This document shows positions 1-7,950 of a DNA stretch of 10,109 nt, piece by piece. How positions within the stretch are numbered: position 1 is the stretch's first letter; each line of letters begins with the position of its first letter. Origin of the DNA: Nocardiopsaceae bacterium. Lineage in GTDB: Bacteria > Actinomycetota > Actinomycetes > Streptosporangiales > Streptosporangiaceae. The stretch covers positions 1 through 10,109 of the forward strand of contig JAIRTY010000123.1 of the NCBI GenBank assembly GCA_031254715.1, read 5' to 3'. The position numbers and the translations under genes were made by a program. The notes under the pieces are model-generated. The model was not told the origin of the DNA. It did not search any database and saw only the letters and a program-made list of their open reading frames with translations.

Positions 1-17
1 GTGTGCTCTTCCGATCT
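1..17 (+). other. Illumina adapter remnant (non-genomic)
   Basis: The first 17 bases, GTGTGCTCTTCCGATCT, are identical to the 3' end of the standard Illumina TruSeq read-2 adapter. The deoC reading frame continues correctly up to base 18 (conserved E-T-G-E, then CT of an expected leucine codon) and then breaks exactly where the adapter begins. These bases should be trimmed and not translated. The match is seen directly; the adapter identity is established knowledge. Confidence 0.95.
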
Positions 18-637
18 AGCTCGCCGGTCTCCAGGATCACCTTGAGGCGGGCGCCGCCGCACGCCTCCCGCACGGCCCGGACCTCCTCATAGACCTGCGC
101 GTACCGGCCCGCCAGGTACGCGCCCCTGTCGATGACCATGTCCACCTCGTCCGCGCCCCCGGCGACCGCTTCGGCCACGTCGGCCAGCTTCACCGCCAGC
201 GACGCCCGGCCGGATGGGAACGCGGTGGCCACCGAGGCGACCGCCACCGGGCTGCCGGCCAGCTCCTGCCGGGCCAGCCCGGCCAGGTCCGGGTAGACGC
301 AGACCGCCGCGACCGGCGGCACCGCCGGGTCCGCCGGGTCGGGCCGGCGCGCCTTGGCGCACAGGCCGCGCACCTTGCCCGGGGTGTCGGCGCCTTCCAG
401 CGTGGTCAGGTCCACCATCCGGACCGCGGTGTCCAGCGCCCACAGCTTGGCGTCCCGCTTGATGGACCGGGTGGCCAGCGCCGCCGCCCGGTCATGCGCC
501 CCCACCTGGTCGACCCCCGGCAGGCCGTGCAGGACCTGCCGCAGCGCCGCGTCCGTCGCCAGCCCCTCGGACAGGGCTGGAACGGTGATGCCAGGGGCAA
601 CGACCGTCCCCGCCTGGCCACCAGGCTCCGTGCCCAT
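18..637 (-). CDS. deoC: Deoxyribose-phosphate aldolase (DERA), 3' end missing at contig edge
   Basis: Class I aldolase that cleaves 2-deoxyribose-5-phosphate to acetaldehyde and glyceraldehyde-3-phosphate, the last step of deoxynucleoside catabolism in the cytoplasm. 206 codons are visible. Residues 73-82 read R-M-V-D-L-T-T-L-E-G, carrying the conserved Asp of E. coli D16. Residues 161-170 read GADEVDMVID, with D166 equivalent to E. coli D102. The frame ends in LKVILETGE at 198-206. The Schiff-base lysine region (FIKTSTGK) and the GFKPAGG region lie beyond the edge, so catalytic competence cannot be judged. The roughly 60-residue N-terminal extension before the barrel, ending in a TRSIK motif, is typical of the longer actinobacterial/eukaryotic-like DERA subfamily. 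The ATG start is 1 bp after the add stop (TGA-C-ATG). A GGAGG at 651-647 lies inside the end of add, 9 nt upstream, which implies translational coupling. It is the last gene seen in the cdd-deoA-add-deoC operon. Confidence 0.95.
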
Positions 638-638
638 G

Positions 639-1766
639 TCACCTCGCCTCCGGCGCCAGTCCCGGATCGCGGTCCGGGACCCTCACCACAGCGTCGCTCG
701 CCGCCCGCGCGGTGGCAAACCCCGGCTTGATGATCGTTTCGATGATCCGCAACCGCTCGTCGAAGTGAGCGAACGCGCTTTTCATCGCGTTGATCGTGAG
801 CCACTCGATATCCCGCCAGCCGTAGCCGAACGTGTCGGCCAGGCGGCCGAACTCCGACGACAGGGACACCCCGCTCATCAGCCGGTTGTCTGTGTTCACC
901 GTGACCCGGAACGTGAGCTGGCGCAGCAGCCCGATCGGGTGCTCGGCGATGGACGGCGCGGCGCCGGTCTGCACGTTGGAGGTCGGGCACATCTCCAGCG
1001 GGATCCGCCGGTCCCGGATGTAGCTGGCCAGGCGGCCGAGGGTGGCGTGGCCGGCCGGGGTGATCTGGATGTCGTCCACGATCCGCACCCCGTGGCCCAG
1101 CCCGGCCGCGCCGCACCACTGCACCGCCTCCCAGATGGACGGGAGCCCGAACGCCTCCCCGGCGTGGATCGTGATGTGGAAGTTCTCCCGCGCCACGTAC
1201 TGGAACGCGTCCAGGTGCCGGCTCGGCGGCGAGCCCGCCTCGGCGCCCGCGATGTCGAACCCGGCCACCCCCGCGTCCCGGTACCTGACCGCCAGCTCGG
1301 CGATCTCCAGCGACCTGGCCGCCGTGCGCATCGCGGGGAGCAGCGCGTAGACGGTGATGGTGCGCCCGGAACCGCCGATCCGGAACCCTTCAAGCACCGC
1401 CTCGACCACCTCGTCCAGCGAGAGGCCGCCTGCCACGTGCAGTTCCGGGGCGAACCGCACCTCGGCGTAGACCACCCCGTCGGCCGCGAGGTCCTCCGCG
1501 CACTCGGCCGCCACCCGGATCAGCGCCTCCCGCGTCTGCATGACCGCCACCGTGTGCTGGAACGCGTCCAGGTACAGGTTGAGATGGCCGCGGTGGGCGC
1601 CGCGCTGCAGCCACCGGGCGACCTCATCGGTATCGGCGGACGGGAGCTTGCCGTAACCGATCTCCCTGGCCAGCTCGATGACCGTCGCCGGGCGCAGCCC
1701 GCCGTCCAGGTGGTCGTGCAGCAGCACCTTGGGCGCGGCCCGGATCTCCTCCAGCGTCAGCGGCAT
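639..1766 (-). CDS. add: Adenosine deaminase
   Basis: Zinc hydrolase that converts adenosine and deoxyadenosine to inosine and deoxyinosine, feeding the purine nucleoside phosphorylase encoded rightward. 375 aa, normal family length, one TIM-barrel amidohydrolase domain. Visible metal and catalytic residues are H17 and H19 (LLHDHLDGG), H201 and E204 (HAGEAFGLPS), H225 (LGHGVRIVDD) and D293 (VNTDN). The residue after D293 is Asn rather than the second Asp of the E. coli/mammalian enzyme, which as I recall is normal for the actinobacterial VNTDNRLMS form. SNVQTG at 263-268 is also conserved. The start is ATG, 57 bp after the deoA stop. No convincing Shine-Dalgarno precedes it, and an out-of-frame ATG lies 8 bp upstream, so initiation may be weak. 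The 1-bp gap to deoC indicates co-translation. The long open frames on the opposite strand here are shadows. Confidence 0.96.
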   Translation of the reverse strand: MPLTLEEIRAAPKVLLHDHLDGGLRPATVIELAREIGYGKLPSADTDEVARWLQRGAHRGHLNLYLDAFQHTVAVMQTREALIRVAAECAEDLAADGVVYAEVRFAPELHVAGGLSLDEVVEAVLEGFRIGGSGRTITVYALLPAMRTAARSLEIAELAVRYRDAGVAGFDIAGAEAGSPPSRHLDAFQYVARENFHITIHAGEAFGLPSIWEAVQWCGAAGLGHGVRIVDDIQITPAGHATLGRLASYIRDRRIPLEMCPTSNVQTGAAPSIAEHPIGLLRQLTFRVTVNTDNRLMSGVSLSSEFGRLADTFGYGWRDIEWLTINAMKSAFAHFDERLRIIETIIKPGFATARAASDAVVRVPDRDPGLAPEAR

Positions 1767-1823
1767 CCAGCCATTGTCACACTGCTGCGCGGTGCCGCCG
1801 ACGGCTGGCCGCGCGGCGGTTCG

Positions 1824-3149
1824 TCAGTCCCCGATCCGGTCGATGACCAGGGCGGGCAGCGGCCCCGGCGGCTGGCCGACGTCGATCGCGCCCGCCAGCG
1901 CGGCCAGCGCCGGGCCGAACCTGGCCGCATCGCCGGTGCGCAGTTCCAGCAGCGGCTGCCCGGCCTCCACCTGCTCCCCCGGCTTGGCCAGGCACAGCAC
2001 GCCGGCGGCCGGGTCCACGTCGTCCTCCTTCCTGGCCCGGCCCGCGCCCAGCCGCCAGGCGGCCACCCCCACGGCCCTGGCGTCAAGCCGGCGCAGCCAG
2101 CCGGACGCCGGGGCGGGGACCGGCCGGGCGTGCGCCGCGCGGGGCAGCGGCGCGTCCGGGTCACCGCCCTGCGCGGCGATCATGGCCCGGTACCGTTCCA
2201 GCGCGCTGCCGTCGGCCAGCGCCGCCGCCGGATCGGCGGCCACGCCCGCCAGCCGGAGCATCTCTCCGGCCAGTGCCAGCACCACCTCGGCCAGGTCCGG
2301 CGGCCCCTTCCCGGCCAGGGCCGCGACCGCCTCCTCGACCTCGACGGCGTTGCCCACCGCCCGTCCCAGCGGGGTGTCCATCCGCGTGAGCAGCGCCGAG
2401 GTGCGGACCCCGTGCTCGGCGCCGAGCGTCACCATGGTCTCCGCCAGCGTCCGGGCGCCGGCCTCGGCCTGCATGAACGCGCCGCTGCCGACCTTCACGT
2501 CCAGCACCAGCGCCGCCGTGCCCTCGGCGATCTTCTTGGACATGATCGAGCTCGCGATGAGCGGGATCGACTCCACCGTCCCGGTCACGTCCCGCAGCGC
2601 GTACAGCCGCCGGTCGGCGGGGGCCAGGCCGCGGCCAGCCGCGCAGATCACGCAGCCGGCCTGGCGCAGCACCGTCATCATCGCGGCCGGCGGCAGCGCC
2701 GCCCGCCAGCCTGGTATCGACTCCAGCTTGTCGAGGGTGCCGCCGGTGTGGCCCAGTCCCCGGCCCGACAGCTGGGGGACGGCCGCACCGCACGCCGCCA
2801 CCAGCGGGGCGAGCACCAGCGAGACCTTGTCGCCCACCCCGCCGGTCGAGTGCTTGTCCACCGTCGGCCGCCCGGCCGCCGCCAGGTCCAGCCGCTCCCC
2901 CGACTCGACCATGGCCGCGGTCCAGGCGCGCAGCTCCGCCTGGTCGAAGCCGCGGAAGTACACCGCCATGAGCAGGGCGGACATCTGCTCCTCGGCCACT
3001 TCGCCGCGCAGGTAGGCGCCGATCAGCCAGCGGATGGCCGCCTCGTCCAGCCGCCCGCCGTCGCGCTTGGCACGGATCAGGTCGACCGCCGCCGGCCCGT
3101 CAGTACTTGCTCGGGGGGACGCCCCACCCACACCCCCCCGCTTAGTCAC
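1824..3149 (-). CDS. deoA: Thymidine / pyrimidine-nucleoside phosphorylase
   Basis: Reversibly cleaves thymidine (and probably deoxyuridine/uridine) with phosphate to free base and (deoxy)ribose-1-phosphate. 441 aa. The order is an N-terminal helical domain, KHSTGGVGDK at 99-108 (phosphate loop, H100), the family signature SGRGLGHTGGTLDKLES at 128-144, and R186, S201 and K205 in the stretch beginning YALRDVTGTVESIPL. The H100-R186-S201-K205 spacing equals E. coli H85-R171-S186-K190. Residues about 346-441 form the C-terminal alpha/beta domain. Substrate specificity (TP versus broader PyNP) cannot be fixed by eye. The GTG start overlaps the cdd stop by 8 bp (GTGACTAA). The first 17 residues (MTKRGGVGGASPRASTD) lie in a 50-bp repeat also found at the start of the permease at 6631. 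The protein proper begins near GPAAVDLIRAKRDG, where E. coli and mycobacterial homologues begin. Confidence 0.95.
   Translation of the reverse strand: MTKRGGVGGASPRASTDGPAAVDLIRAKRDGGRLDEAAIRWLIGAYLRGEVAEEQMSALLMAVYFRGFDQAELRAWTAAMVESGERLDLAAAGRPTVDKHSTGGVGDKVSLVLAPLVAACGAAVPQLSGRGLGHTGGTLDKLESIPGWRAALPPAAMMTVLRQAGCVICAAGRGLAPADRRLYALRDVTGTVESIPLIASSIMSKKIAEGTAALVLDVKVGSGAFMQAEAGARTLAETMVTLGAEHGVRTSALLTRMDTPLGRAVGNAVEVEEAVAALAGKGPPDLAEVVLALAGEMLRLAGVAADPAAALADGSALERYRAMIAAQGGDPDAPLPRAAHARPVPAPASGWLRRLDARAVGVAAWRLGAGRARKEDDVDPAAGVLCLAKPGEQVEAGQPLLELRTGDAARFGPALAALAGAIDVGQPPGPLPALVIDRIGD
3100..3149 (-). repeat. 50-bp G/C-rich interspersed repeat, copy B (MIRU-like), at the cdd/deoA junction
   Basis: Read on the minus strand, it begins GTGACTAAGCGGGGGGGTGT and ends CCCCCCGAGCAAGTACTGA. 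It aligns without gaps to 6631-6680(+), with 42 of 50 bases identical. It contains the cdd stop (TAA), the deoA GTG start and the first 16-17 deoA codons. The mRNA-sense strand has a G-run series (7 G, TGT, 3 G, T, 4 G) that satisfies a four-tract G-quadruplex pattern, followed by GGGG-CGT-CCCC, able to form a hairpin. Rare-looking codons for this genome (ACT, CGA) are shared with copy A, so conservation appears to act on the DNA or RNA. The likeness to mycobacterial MIRU elements is an inference from position and size, not from sequence identity. Confidence 0.85.
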
Positions 3150-3549
3150 CCGTGTCCTCAGCCACCGGGAGGTCGGCGGCGGTGAACGGCGAGGGCAGCA
3201 GCCGGCGCAGCTCGACCGGCCCGCCGTCGGTGTCGATCAGCAGCGCAGGCCCGCCCGCTTCCAGCAGCAGCTGCCGGCACCGGCCGCACGGCAGCATCCG
3301 GTGCCCGTCCGCCGCCAGCACGCTGACCGCCGTCAGCGGCCCGCCGCCGTTCGCGTGCAGCGCCGACACCAGCCCGCACTCGGCGCACAGGGTGAGCCCG
3401 TAGGAGGCGTTCTCGACGTTGCAGCCGATCACGATCCGGCTGTCACCGGCCAGCCCGGCCGCCCCCACCTGAAGTCCCGAATAAGGAGCGTGTGCCCGCT
3501 CCGCCGCCCCGGCGGCGGCGGCCCGCAACCGCGCCCAGTCGATCACCAC
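3142..3549 (-). CDS. cdd: Cytidine deaminase
   Basis: Zinc enzyme that deaminates cytidine and deoxycytidine to uridine and deoxyuridine, the substrates of the pyrimidine phosphorylase encoded next. 135 aa from the chosen start, typical of the small homotetrameric class. Motifs: CNVENASYG at 43-51 (ribose binding), C55-A-E57 in LTLCAECGL (zinc Cys and catalytic Glu), and PCGRCRQLL at 87-95 (zinc C88 and C91). I choose GTG at 3549 because GGGGAGG at 3562-3556 lies 6 nt upstream and the protein then begins right at the conserved helix (VVIDWARLRAAA). A GTG at 3576 would add 9 residues but lacks a comparable site. It is the first gene of the leftward operon, and its last 8 bases overlap deoA inside the 50-bp repeat. 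Confidence 0.95.
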   Translation of the reverse strand: MVIDWARLRAAAAGAAERAHAPYSGLQVGAAGLAGDSRIVIGCNVENASYGLTLCAECGLVSALHANGGGPLTAVSVLAADGHRMLPCGRCRQLLLEAGGPALLIDTDGGPVELRRLLPSPFTAADLPVAEDTGD

Positions 3550-3555
3550 GCCTGA

Positions 3556-3562
3556 CCTCCCC
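3556..3562 (-). promoter_or_regulatory. Ribosome binding site of cdd
   Basis: Minus-strand GGGGAGG, 6 nt before GTG 3549 (9 nt before the alternative GTG 3546). It decides the start against the upstream GTG at 3576, which would place this site inside the coding region. Confidence 0.75.
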
Positions 3563-3659
3563 GTCCCGGGTGTCACGCCGGGTCTCCGGCCCGCTGCCAG
3601 CCAGCTTCCCTGGCCAGGCTGCCGGGATCAAGTTCCAGCAGCAGCAGAGGTTCCGGCTG

Positions 3660-3675
3660 GTTGCGATTTGGCAAC
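3660..3675. promoter_or_regulatory. Candidate operator: GTTGC-N6-GCAAC inverted repeat
   Basis: GTTGCGATTTGGCAAC is a perfect 5-bp inverted repeat around GATTTG. It lies about 110 bp upstream of the cdd start and 167 bp upstream of the lipoprotein start. The dyad is seen in the sequence; operator function and the cognate regulator are unknown. A 5-bp dyad can occur by chance. Confidence 0.3.
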
Positions 3676-3745
3676 GGCATGGCGGCCAGGCAGCCGAGCG
3701 TCTTCCCTGGCGGCAGGCGCTCCTCTACCCTGCGGACATCCCAGA

Positions 3746-3772
3746 GCGAGCGGATCACGATTTGTCGCTCGC
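3746..3772. promoter_or_regulatory. Candidate operator or hairpin: GCGAGCG-N13-CGCTCGC
   Basis: A perfect 7-bp inverted repeat flanks GATCACGATTTGT. It lies 69 bp upstream of the lipoprotein GTG, where a promoter-proximal operator or 5'-UTR hairpin would be expected. Its centre repeats the CGATTTG found in the dyad at 3660-3675. Function is inferred only. Confidence 0.4.
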
Positions 3773-3828
3773 GTCAGTGGGTGTCCTGGTTGTGCCAGTC
3801 GCCGGGGGCGGGGGCTCCACGGCTACCT

Positions 3829-3835
3829 GAGGGGG
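3829..3835 (+). promoter_or_regulatory. Ribosome binding site of the nucleoside-binding lipoprotein gene
   Basis: GAGGGGG stands 6 nt before GTG 3842. It fixes the start there rather than at the in-frame upstream codon at 3668, which would add 58 non-homologous residues and displace the signal peptide. Confidence 0.8.
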
Positions 3836-3841
3836 TATTTC

Positions 3842-4933
3842 GTGAGACAGTCCGTTCGCGCGGCCGCCGCGATCAGCGTGCTGGCGCTGCTGGCTGCCGG
3901 CTGCGGCACCAAGTCAGCCGCTGGCGGCGGGGGGTCAAGCTCGCCGTCACCCAAGTCCGGCGCGTCCGCGTTTACCGCCTGCATGGTCACGGACACCGGC
4001 GGCATCGACGACCGTTCCTTCAACGCCTCCTCCTGGCAGGGCGTGCAGCAGGCCGAGGGGAACGGCATCACCGGCAAGTACCTGCAGTCCACCTCGCCGA
4101 GTGACTACACGCCGAACATCAACCAGTTCCTCGGCCAGAAGTGCGGGATCATCGTCACCGTCGGCTTCCTGATGGGCGACGCCACGCAGACGGCGGCCAA
4201 GGGGCATCCGAGCCAGAAGTTCGCGATCGTGGACTTCACCTACCCGAAGCCGCTGAAGAACGTGGACGCACTGCTGTTCAACACGGTGCAGGACGGCTTC
4301 CTGGGCGGGTACCTGGCCGCTGGCATGTCCAAGACCCACAAGGTGGCCACGTTCGGCGGCCAGAAGCTGCCCACCGTCACCATCTACATGGACGGGTTCT
4401 GGGACGGCGTCCAGTACTACAACGCCAAGCACCACACCAACGTCAAGGTGCTGGGCTGGAACGAGAAGACCCAGAACGGCAACTTCACCGGGGACTTCAC
4501 CAACCAGAGCAAGGGCCAGCAGCTCACCCAGACGTTCATCTCCGAGGGCGCGGACATCGTCTTCCCGGTGGCAGGCAACGTCGGGCTCGGCGCGGCCAAG
4601 GCCGTCCAGCAGGCCGACCAGAGCGGCCAGAACGTCAACATGCTGTGGGTGGACACCGACGGCTGCGTGAGCGCGCCGCAGTACTGCAAGTACTTCATCT
4701 CCAGCGTCACCAAGGGGATCCAGACCGCGGTGAAGACGGCGGTCACAGCCGCCCACAACGGCTCGTTCAAGGGCGGCAACTATGTCGGGACCCTGACCAA
4801 CGGCGGCGTCGGGCTGGCGCCGTTCCACGACTTCGCCAGCAAGGTCCCGGCCTCGCTCAAGGCCGAGCTGAACCAGGTCAAGACGGGTATCGAGAACGGC
4901 AGCATCAAGACCGCGACGAAGAGCCCGGTCTAG
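3842..4933 (+). CDS. BMP/PnrA-family nucleoside-binding lipoprotein of an ABC importer
   Basis: Extracytoplasmic substrate-binding lipoprotein that captures nucleosides and delivers them to the ABC permeases encoded downstream; same family as T. pallidum PnrA, BmpA and B. subtilis NupN. 363 aa from GTG 3842. The signal peptide has a basic start (RQSVR), a hydrophobic core and a lipobox LLAAGC, so C21 is the predicted lipidated cysteine. A flexible G/S/P linker follows at about 25-42. The family start motif DTGGIDDRSFN is at 51-61, a GFLMGDA stretch at 108-114, GFWDGVQYYN at 185-194, GADIVFPVAGNVGLG at 236-250 and VDTDG at 270-274. C275 and C282 lie close together and could pair. A purine or general nucleoside ligand is likely, but specificity cannot be read by eye. 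It is the first gene of the rightward operon, followed by an 85-bp gap with a strong stem-loop, which would suit higher expression than the downstream genes. Confidence 0.93.
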   Translation: MRQSVRAAAAISVLALLAAGCGTKSAAGGGGSSSPSPKSGASAFTACMVTDTGGIDDRSFNASSWQGVQQAEGNGITGKYLQSTSPSDYTPNINQFLGQKCGIIVTVGFLMGDATQTAAKGHPSQKFAIVDFTYPKPLKNVDALLFNTVQDGFLGGYLAAGMSKTHKVATFGGQKLPTVTIYMDGFWDGVQYYNAKHHTNVKVLGWNEKTQNGNFTGDFTNQSKGQQLTQTFISEGADIVFPVAGNVGLGAAKAVQQADQSGQNVNMLWVDTDGCVSAPQYCKYFISSVTKGIQTAVKTAVTAAHNGSFKGGNYVGTLTNGGVGLAPFHDFASKVPASLKAELNQVKTGIENGSIKTATKSPV

Positions 4934-4946
4934 CATGCGCCGGGCT
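4922..4946 (+). promoter_or_regulatory. Small stem-loop spanning the lipoprotein stop codon
   Basis: AGCCCGG (4922-4928) and CCGGGCT (4940-4946) form a perfect 7-bp stem with an 11-nt loop that contains the TAG stop. It lies just before the larger hairpin at 4964-4999. It may take part in mRNA 3'-end stabilisation; the evidence is complementarity only. Confidence 0.35.
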
Positions 4947-4963
4947 TAGCCTTGACCCGATGC

Positions 4964-4999
4964 CGCGCTGGCCGGCCTGGTCCCGGGCCGGCCAGCGCG
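4964..4999 (+). promoter_or_regulatory. 14-bp intra-operon stem-loop (attenuator or mRNA-stabilising hairpin)
   Basis: CGCGCTGGCCGGCC (4964-4977) pairs perfectly with GGCCGGCCAGCGCG (4986-4999) around the 8-nt loop TGGTCCCG. It sits in the only long gap of the rightward operon, between the binding-protein and ATPase genes. No T-run follows, so it is not a canonical intrinsic terminator. By analogy with malE-malF and other binding-protein operons, it may protect or partially terminate the upstream message so that the lipoprotein exceeds the membrane subunits. The ATPase ribosome site (GGAAAGG, 5005-5011) begins 5 nt after the stem. Confidence 0.65.
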
Positions 5000-5018
5000 C
5001 ACCCGGAAAGGGCCGCCG

Positions 5019-6630
<1,612 letters not shown>

Positions 6631-6638
<8 letters not shown>

Positions 6639-6680
6639 GCAGGGGGGTGTGGGGGGGTCGGCCCCCCGAGCCAGCACTGA
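6631..6680 (+). repeat. 50-bp G/C-rich interspersed repeat, copy A (MIRU-like), at the ATPase/permease junction
   Basis: It begins ATGACTGAGCAGGGGGGTGT and ends CCCCCCGAGCCAGCACTGA; 42 of 50 bases match copy B (3149-3100, minus) without gaps. It holds the ATPase stop (TGA 6636-6638), the permease start (ATG 6631) and the codons for MTEQGGVGGSAPRASTD. The motif ACTGA occurs at both ends (6634-6638 and 6676-6680), a possible target duplication or boundary. The C-run at 6662-6667 can pair with the G-run just before it (TCGG tetraloop) or with GGGGGGC at 6684-6690, so two alternative hairpins are possible. A third GCACTGA follows at 6689-6695. Confidence 0.85.
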
Positions 6681-7950
6681 TCCGGGGGGCACTGAGCCTG
6701 GACGGCCACCGTTCGGAAAGGTCATCATCCAGGCGATCATCCAGGGCAATTCGGTCGTGGTCACGGTGGCGGCCTTCGCCGCCGCCATCGTGATCGGCGG
6801 GCTGCTGATCGCCTTCACCGACCCGGTGGTCCTGCACGCCTGGAGCCAGTTCACCGCGGCGCCAGGGAACGCGTTCGCCCAGGCCTGGGACAGCGCGGCG
6901 GGGGCCTACGCTGCCATGTTCGAAGGCGCGATCATCAACCCGCACACGGTCGCCTCCGCGCTGCAGTACAACTCCATCAGCGCGGCCTTCCAGACCGGGT
7001 CGGTCAGCGCGATCTTCGACCCGCTGTCGGAGACGGCCGTCAACGCGACCCCGCTGATCTTCGCCGGACTGTCGGTGGCACTGGCGTTCCGGGCCGGGCT
7101 GTTCAACATAGGCGGCACCAGCCAGTTCATCGGCGGGGCGCTGCTGGCGACCTGGCTCGGCTTCGGCGTCCCCCTGCCGCTGGTGCTGCACGCGATCGTG
7201 GTGCTGATCGGCGCCTTCGCCGGCGGCGCGGCGATCGGCTGGGTGGTGGGGGCGCTCAAGGCCTGGACCGGCGCGCACGAGGTCATCGTCACGATCATGC
7301 TCAACTACGTGATGATCTACCTGCTGTCCTGGCTGCTCGGCACGTCGGCCATGCAGCGGCCCGGCCGGGCCGACCTCATCACCCCGTTCATTGACGGCAA
7401 CGCCCAGCTGCCGCACCTGGCCGGCCCTAGCCTGCGGATCAACGCCAGCTTCCTGATCGCGCTCGCCGCCGCGGCCGGCGTGTGGTGGCTGCTGCAGCGC
7501 AGCACGATCGGGTTCGAGTTCCGCAGCGTGGGCGCCAACCCGCGGGCTGCCCGGACCGCTGGCATGAGCGTGACCGGCAGCTGGGTGCTGGTGATGACGA
7601 TCGCGGGCGGCCTCGCGGGGCTGGCGGCCTCCGCGGTGGTCCAGGGCACCGACCACACCCTGACCTTCCAGAGCTACGGCACCTACGGCATCGACGCGAT
7701 CACCGTGGCGCTGCTCGGCCGGGCCCGGCCGCTCGGCACGGTGCTGGCGGCGCTGTTGTTCGGGGCCCTGCACGCGGGCGGCGTCGCGATGCAGGGACTC
7801 ACCCAGACCCCGGTCGACATCGTGACCGTCATCCAGGCGCTGATCGTCATGTTCATCGCGGCACCGCCGCTGGTCCGGGCGATGTTCCGGCTGCGCGGCG
7901 CCCGCGCGGCCGGCCCCGAGCAGGCACTAGCCAAGGGATGGAACGGGTGA
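6631..7950 (+). CDS. Nucleoside ABC importer permease 1
   Basis: Integral-membrane subunit of the BPD_transp_2 (LivH/RbsC) superfamily, B. subtilis NupP class; it forms the translocation channel with permease 2. 439 aa from ATG 6631. Conserved stretches: AFRAGLFNIGGTSQFIGGA (152-170), GAHEVIVTIMLNYV (214-227) and SVGANPRAARTAGM (299-312, the cytoplasmic ATPase-coupling loop). Hydrophobic segments include about 42-62, 139-155, 166-184, 185-208, 218-236, 272-288, 317-335, 355-380 and 395-415. It is longer than the roughly 350-aa Bacillus protein because of a soluble N-terminus (1-30) and an enlarged loop (about 64-138) before the core. An ATG at 6625 is in frame, but GGGGG (6620-6624) stands 6 nt before ATG 6631, favouring the latter. 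Residues 1-17 come from the 50-bp repeat. Its stop overlaps the next start (GTGA). Confidence 0.93.

Larger units (their letters stand above)
3550..3841. promoter_or_regulatory. Divergent intergenic control region between the salvage and uptake operons
   Basis: 292 bp lie between the cdd and lipoprotein starts and hold no convincing gene. As the only sizeable gap between divergent operons, it must carry the promoters for both directions. I see no strong -35/-10 pair on either strand. It has two inverted repeats (3660-3675 and 3746-3772), each with CGATTTG in or at the edge of its centre; the two CGATTTG copies start 94 bp apart. A short CAG run lies at about 3636-3648. A 61-codon minus-strand frame (3758-3573) has no family features and is judged spurious. 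Confidence 0.6.

Noticed and set aside
400..427. Degenerate Walker B and Walker A in the second ATPase domain as possible loss of function
   Set aside because: Positions are residues 400-427 and 288-296 of the ATPase at 5019-6638. Members of the nucleoside ABC ATPase family regularly show this asymmetry, so it is not evidence of decay.
354..3185. 943-codon plus-strand open frame across deoC, add and deoA
   Set aside because: It is antisense to three genes with clear catalytic motifs. Its translation is low-complexity R/P/G/A/H-rich with no family resemblance, as expected for the shadow of high-GC codon bias.
3573..3758. 61-codon minus-strand frame in the divergent gap, ending near the cdd start; possible leader peptide
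   Set aside because: It has no ribosome site and no recognisable family. Its codon usage is not distinctive, and its start lies inside the inverted repeat at 3746-3772. Chance is the simpler explanation.
3668..3841. 58-residue N-terminal extension of the lipoprotein from an upstream in-frame start
   Set aside because: GTG 3842 has a strong ribosome site and yields a textbook signal peptide with lipobox. The extension would bury the signal peptide.
4964..4999. Rho-independent terminator separating the lipoprotein gene from the importer
   Set aside because: The stem is strong but is followed by CACCCGGAAAGG rather than a T-run, and the genes on both sides encode one transporter, so full termination is unlikely.
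7482..7946. Upstream extension of permease 2 overlapping permease 1
   Set aside because: This stretch is the out-of-frame shadow of permease 1. The protein family begins after 7947, where a GTGA overlap and a ribosome site occur.
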